A DNA stretch of 14,038 bases from Pseudomonas sp. (GTDB lineage: Bacteria; Pseudomonadota; Gammaproteobacteria; Pseudomonadales; Pseudomonadaceae): NCBI GenBank assembly GCA_003525045.1, contig DQGF01000170.1, positions 1 through 14,038 on the forward strand. Direction: 5' to 3'. The translations under genes were made by a program, and so were the position numbers. Below are positions 12,743 through 14,038 of this stretch, piece after piece. Position 1 is the first letter of the stretch, and each line of letters starts with the position of its first letter. The notes under the pieces were generated by a model. That model saw nothing but the letters and a program-made list of their open reading frames with translations. It ran no database searches and was not told where the DNA came from.

Positions 12743-13297
12743 TCAGCTACCGGTGCCGGCGCCCCAGATTCCGCCCAGGCTTTGCAGCAGCGAACCGCCC
12801 ACGCCCTGCTGACCGAGGTATTGCAGGATCACCGGGGCAAATTGGCCGATCATGCCAGTGTCCATGCCCAAGGCACTGAAGGCGTTGTTCAGGTCGTTGG
12901 TGTCCTTGACTGCACCCAGGGCGTTGTCCAGACCGGCCGCCTTGCCGGACGAGCCGAGCAAACCGGCCAGCGCGCCCAGTTCTCCACCGCCCGACAGCTT
13001 GTCGATACCCGGTACACTTTTCGCCAGCTCCGAATAATCGGTCGAACTCAACTGATTCTTCGCCAACCCGAGCATCGCCCCGGTGCCGCCAACGGCTTGT
13101 TGTGGTGTGACGTTCAATTGGCTTAGCGCACTCAACAGACCGGCCGTCTCGGAAGTCGGTGCAGCAGCCACGGCGGCGTTATCGCCTTTCATGCCGGAAA
13201 TGGCATTGGCCGCATCGTTCAGGCTGAACTGAGCAAAGGCCGGGCTGGCCACCAGGGTCATGAGCGATGCCAGTGCAAAACCGCGTGAAATCTTCAT
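12743..13297 (-). CDS. Secreted DUF2780 protein
   Basis: A 184-residue exported protein with signal peptide MKISRGFALASLMTLVASPAFA (split at the first 20 residues; cleavage after Ala22). The mature part is Gly/Ala/Leu-rich: LLSALSQLNVTPQQAVGGTG, LAKNQLSSTDYSELAKSVPG, then GGELGALAGLL and QFAPVILQYLGQQGVGGSLL. This is the pattern I associate with DUF2780 (VcgC/VcgE-type) proteins; their function is not known to me. The ATG at 13297 is supported by AGAGGA seven bases upstream and by the signal peptide. An upstream extension of 41 residues has neither. It converges head-on with the acyltransferase gene. Confidence 0.8.
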   Translation of the reverse strand: MKISRGFALASLMTLVASPAFAQFSLNDAANAISGMKGDNAAVAAAPTSETAGLLSALSQLNVTPQQAVGGTGAMLGLAKNQLSSTDYSELAKSVPGIDKLSGGGELGALAGLLGSSGKAAGLDNALGAVKDTNDLNNAFSALGMDTGMIGQFAPVILQYLGQQGVGGSLLQSLGGIWGAGTGS

Positions 13298-13493
13298 CCA
13301 GACATCCTCTTGTGCCATGAAACCGCCTGTGAATCGACGGAAAAACTGCCGGTTTGACCGGGTATTCACCGGCATGTTCCTCGGCGCTGCATCCATTTTT
13401 AGCCCCGTTCGCGTTGGCAAAATGTGAAACCACGAAAGCCGCGCGATGAATGGTTTCAGTGGCGAGGCCTGAACACTCGCGATAGCCCAGCGA

Positions 13494-13578
13494 CACTATC
13501 AGTTCTGCTAGTAGGCAGAAGTGGTCGAATGCGGGACAGTAGAACCCTGAATCGATGGCTCTTTCAGGAGCGCTGCCC
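13494..13578 (+). promoter_or_regulatory. Conserved RHS leader, copy 4 (diverged)
   Basis: The dyad CTATCAG-TT-CTGCTAG (13496-13511) plus GTAGGCAGAAGTGGTCGAA is retained, 68 bases before the ATG, and GGAG is again eight bases ahead of it. Most of the middle has changed and the AAGGCTCGGCTTTTT hairpin is missing. The dyad and spacing are therefore the most conserved parts of the leader. Confidence 0.55.
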
Positions 13579-14038
13579 ATGCATACCCGTCGCGAAACCC
13601 TGCTGTGCCGCTACCACTACGACCCACTGGATCGGCTAGTTGATTGCATACCGTCAAAGCAAGCCAACACCCAGCGCTTCTACCTAAAAGGTCGCTTGGC
13701 CACCGAAATACAAGGCGCGGTGCAGCGTTCCATCATGCAGCACGACGATCAACTGCTGGCGCAGCAACAGCGCCATGACGGCGGCGCAAAAACAACCTTG
13801 CTCGCCACAGATCAACAACGTTCGGTGTTGAACGGACTCGACGCAACATCACCTCGCTCCTTAGCCTACACACCTTACGGCCATCGCTCCCCGGAGGGCG
13901 GCCTGCTCAGCCTGCTTGGCTTCAACGGCGAACCGCCGGATCCGGTGACGGGGTGCTATTTGTTGGGGAATGGCTATCGGGCGTTTAACCCAGTGTTGAT
14001 GCGATTCAACAGTCCGGACAGTTGGAGTCCGTTTGGGG
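13579..14038 (+). CDS. Orphan RHS-core protein, partial at the window edge (3)
   Basis: An open frame of 153 codons with no stop, running off the end. It starts MHTRRETLLCRYHYDPLDRL and follows the other heads through TRPL-like LAYTPYGHRS, LLSLLGFNGEPPDPVTG, YLLGNGYRAFNPVLMRFNSP and SWSPFG. It is more diverged than the heads at 6583 and 9980 are from each other. The variable tail lies outside the window, so its effector type cannot be judged. The start has AGGAG eight bases ahead. Confidence 0.85.
   Translation, partial: MHTRRETLLCRYHYDPLDRLVDCIPSKQANTQRFYLKGRLATEIQGAVQRSIMQHDDQLLAQQQRHDGGAKTTLLATDQQRSVLNGLDATSPRSLAYTPYGHRSPEGGLLSLLGFNGEPPDPVTGCYLLGNGYRAFNPVLMRFNSPDSWSPFG

Noticed and set aside
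12695..13126. Plus-strand frame of 143 codons after the acyltransferase
   Set aside because: It is antisense to the DUF2780 gene, whose minus frame has a signal peptide, a ribosome site and family-like repeats.

Overview
The window reads as chromosomal DNA of a fluorescent Pseudomonas (P. fluorescens / P. putida type). The basis is the GC-rich codon use, the two classes of Pseudomonas REP palindromes (GTGGGAGCGAGCCTGCTCGCGA type and GTAGGAGCGAGGCTTGCCCGCGAAG type), the FecI/FecR/TonB-receptor cassette, and the short orphan RHS-core proteins typical of this genus. No tRNA, rRNA, CRISPR array or intact transposase was seen.

Bases 1-5668: a siderophore uptake locus, one strand, in the order ECF sigma factor, FecR-type anti-sigma factor, TonB-dependent receptor with an STN signalling domain, PepSY-type four-helix membrane reductase, and a 59-residue membrane protein that overlaps the reductase stop codon. 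The order and the gene types match foxI-foxR-foxA-foxB of P. aeruginosa (ferrioxamine/hydroxamate uptake). The receptor binds the ferri-siderophore and signals through its STN domain to the anti-sigma factor, which frees the sigma factor to transcribe the receptor. The reductase would release iron at the inner membrane. A GST-family gene (5850-6479) follows after a REP pair.

Bases 6480-11035: an accessory region. It holds two full-length short RHS-core genes (6583-7590 and 9980-11035) with near-identical heads and unrelated AT-richer tails. Between them are a truncated RHS head (8616-8756) and two nearly identical copies, on the minus strand, of a 116-residue DUF3077/DUF6124-like gene (7785-8135 and 8910-9260). 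Each DUF gene has a 5' leader of about 350 bases that folds as a C4-type antisense RNA, the family that controls phage P1/P7 ant and is related in logic to satellite phage P4 CI. In each leader the antisense element sits between two target sites. The downstream site covers the Shine-Dalgarno sequence of the DUF gene. The pairing segments differ between the two copies, but antisense and targets change together, so each RNA matches only its own gene. This is the most interesting signal in the window.

Bases 11061-13297: ordinary chromosomal genes: a secreted retropepsin-like 'zinc protease' family protein (minus), a YihG-like lysophospholipid acyltransferase (plus) and a secreted DUF2780 protein (minus). 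A fourth RHS head starts at 13579 and runs off the end of the window, under a diverged copy of the leader found ahead of the other RHS heads.

All calls are from reading the sequence and from memory of protein and RNA families. No database search was run.
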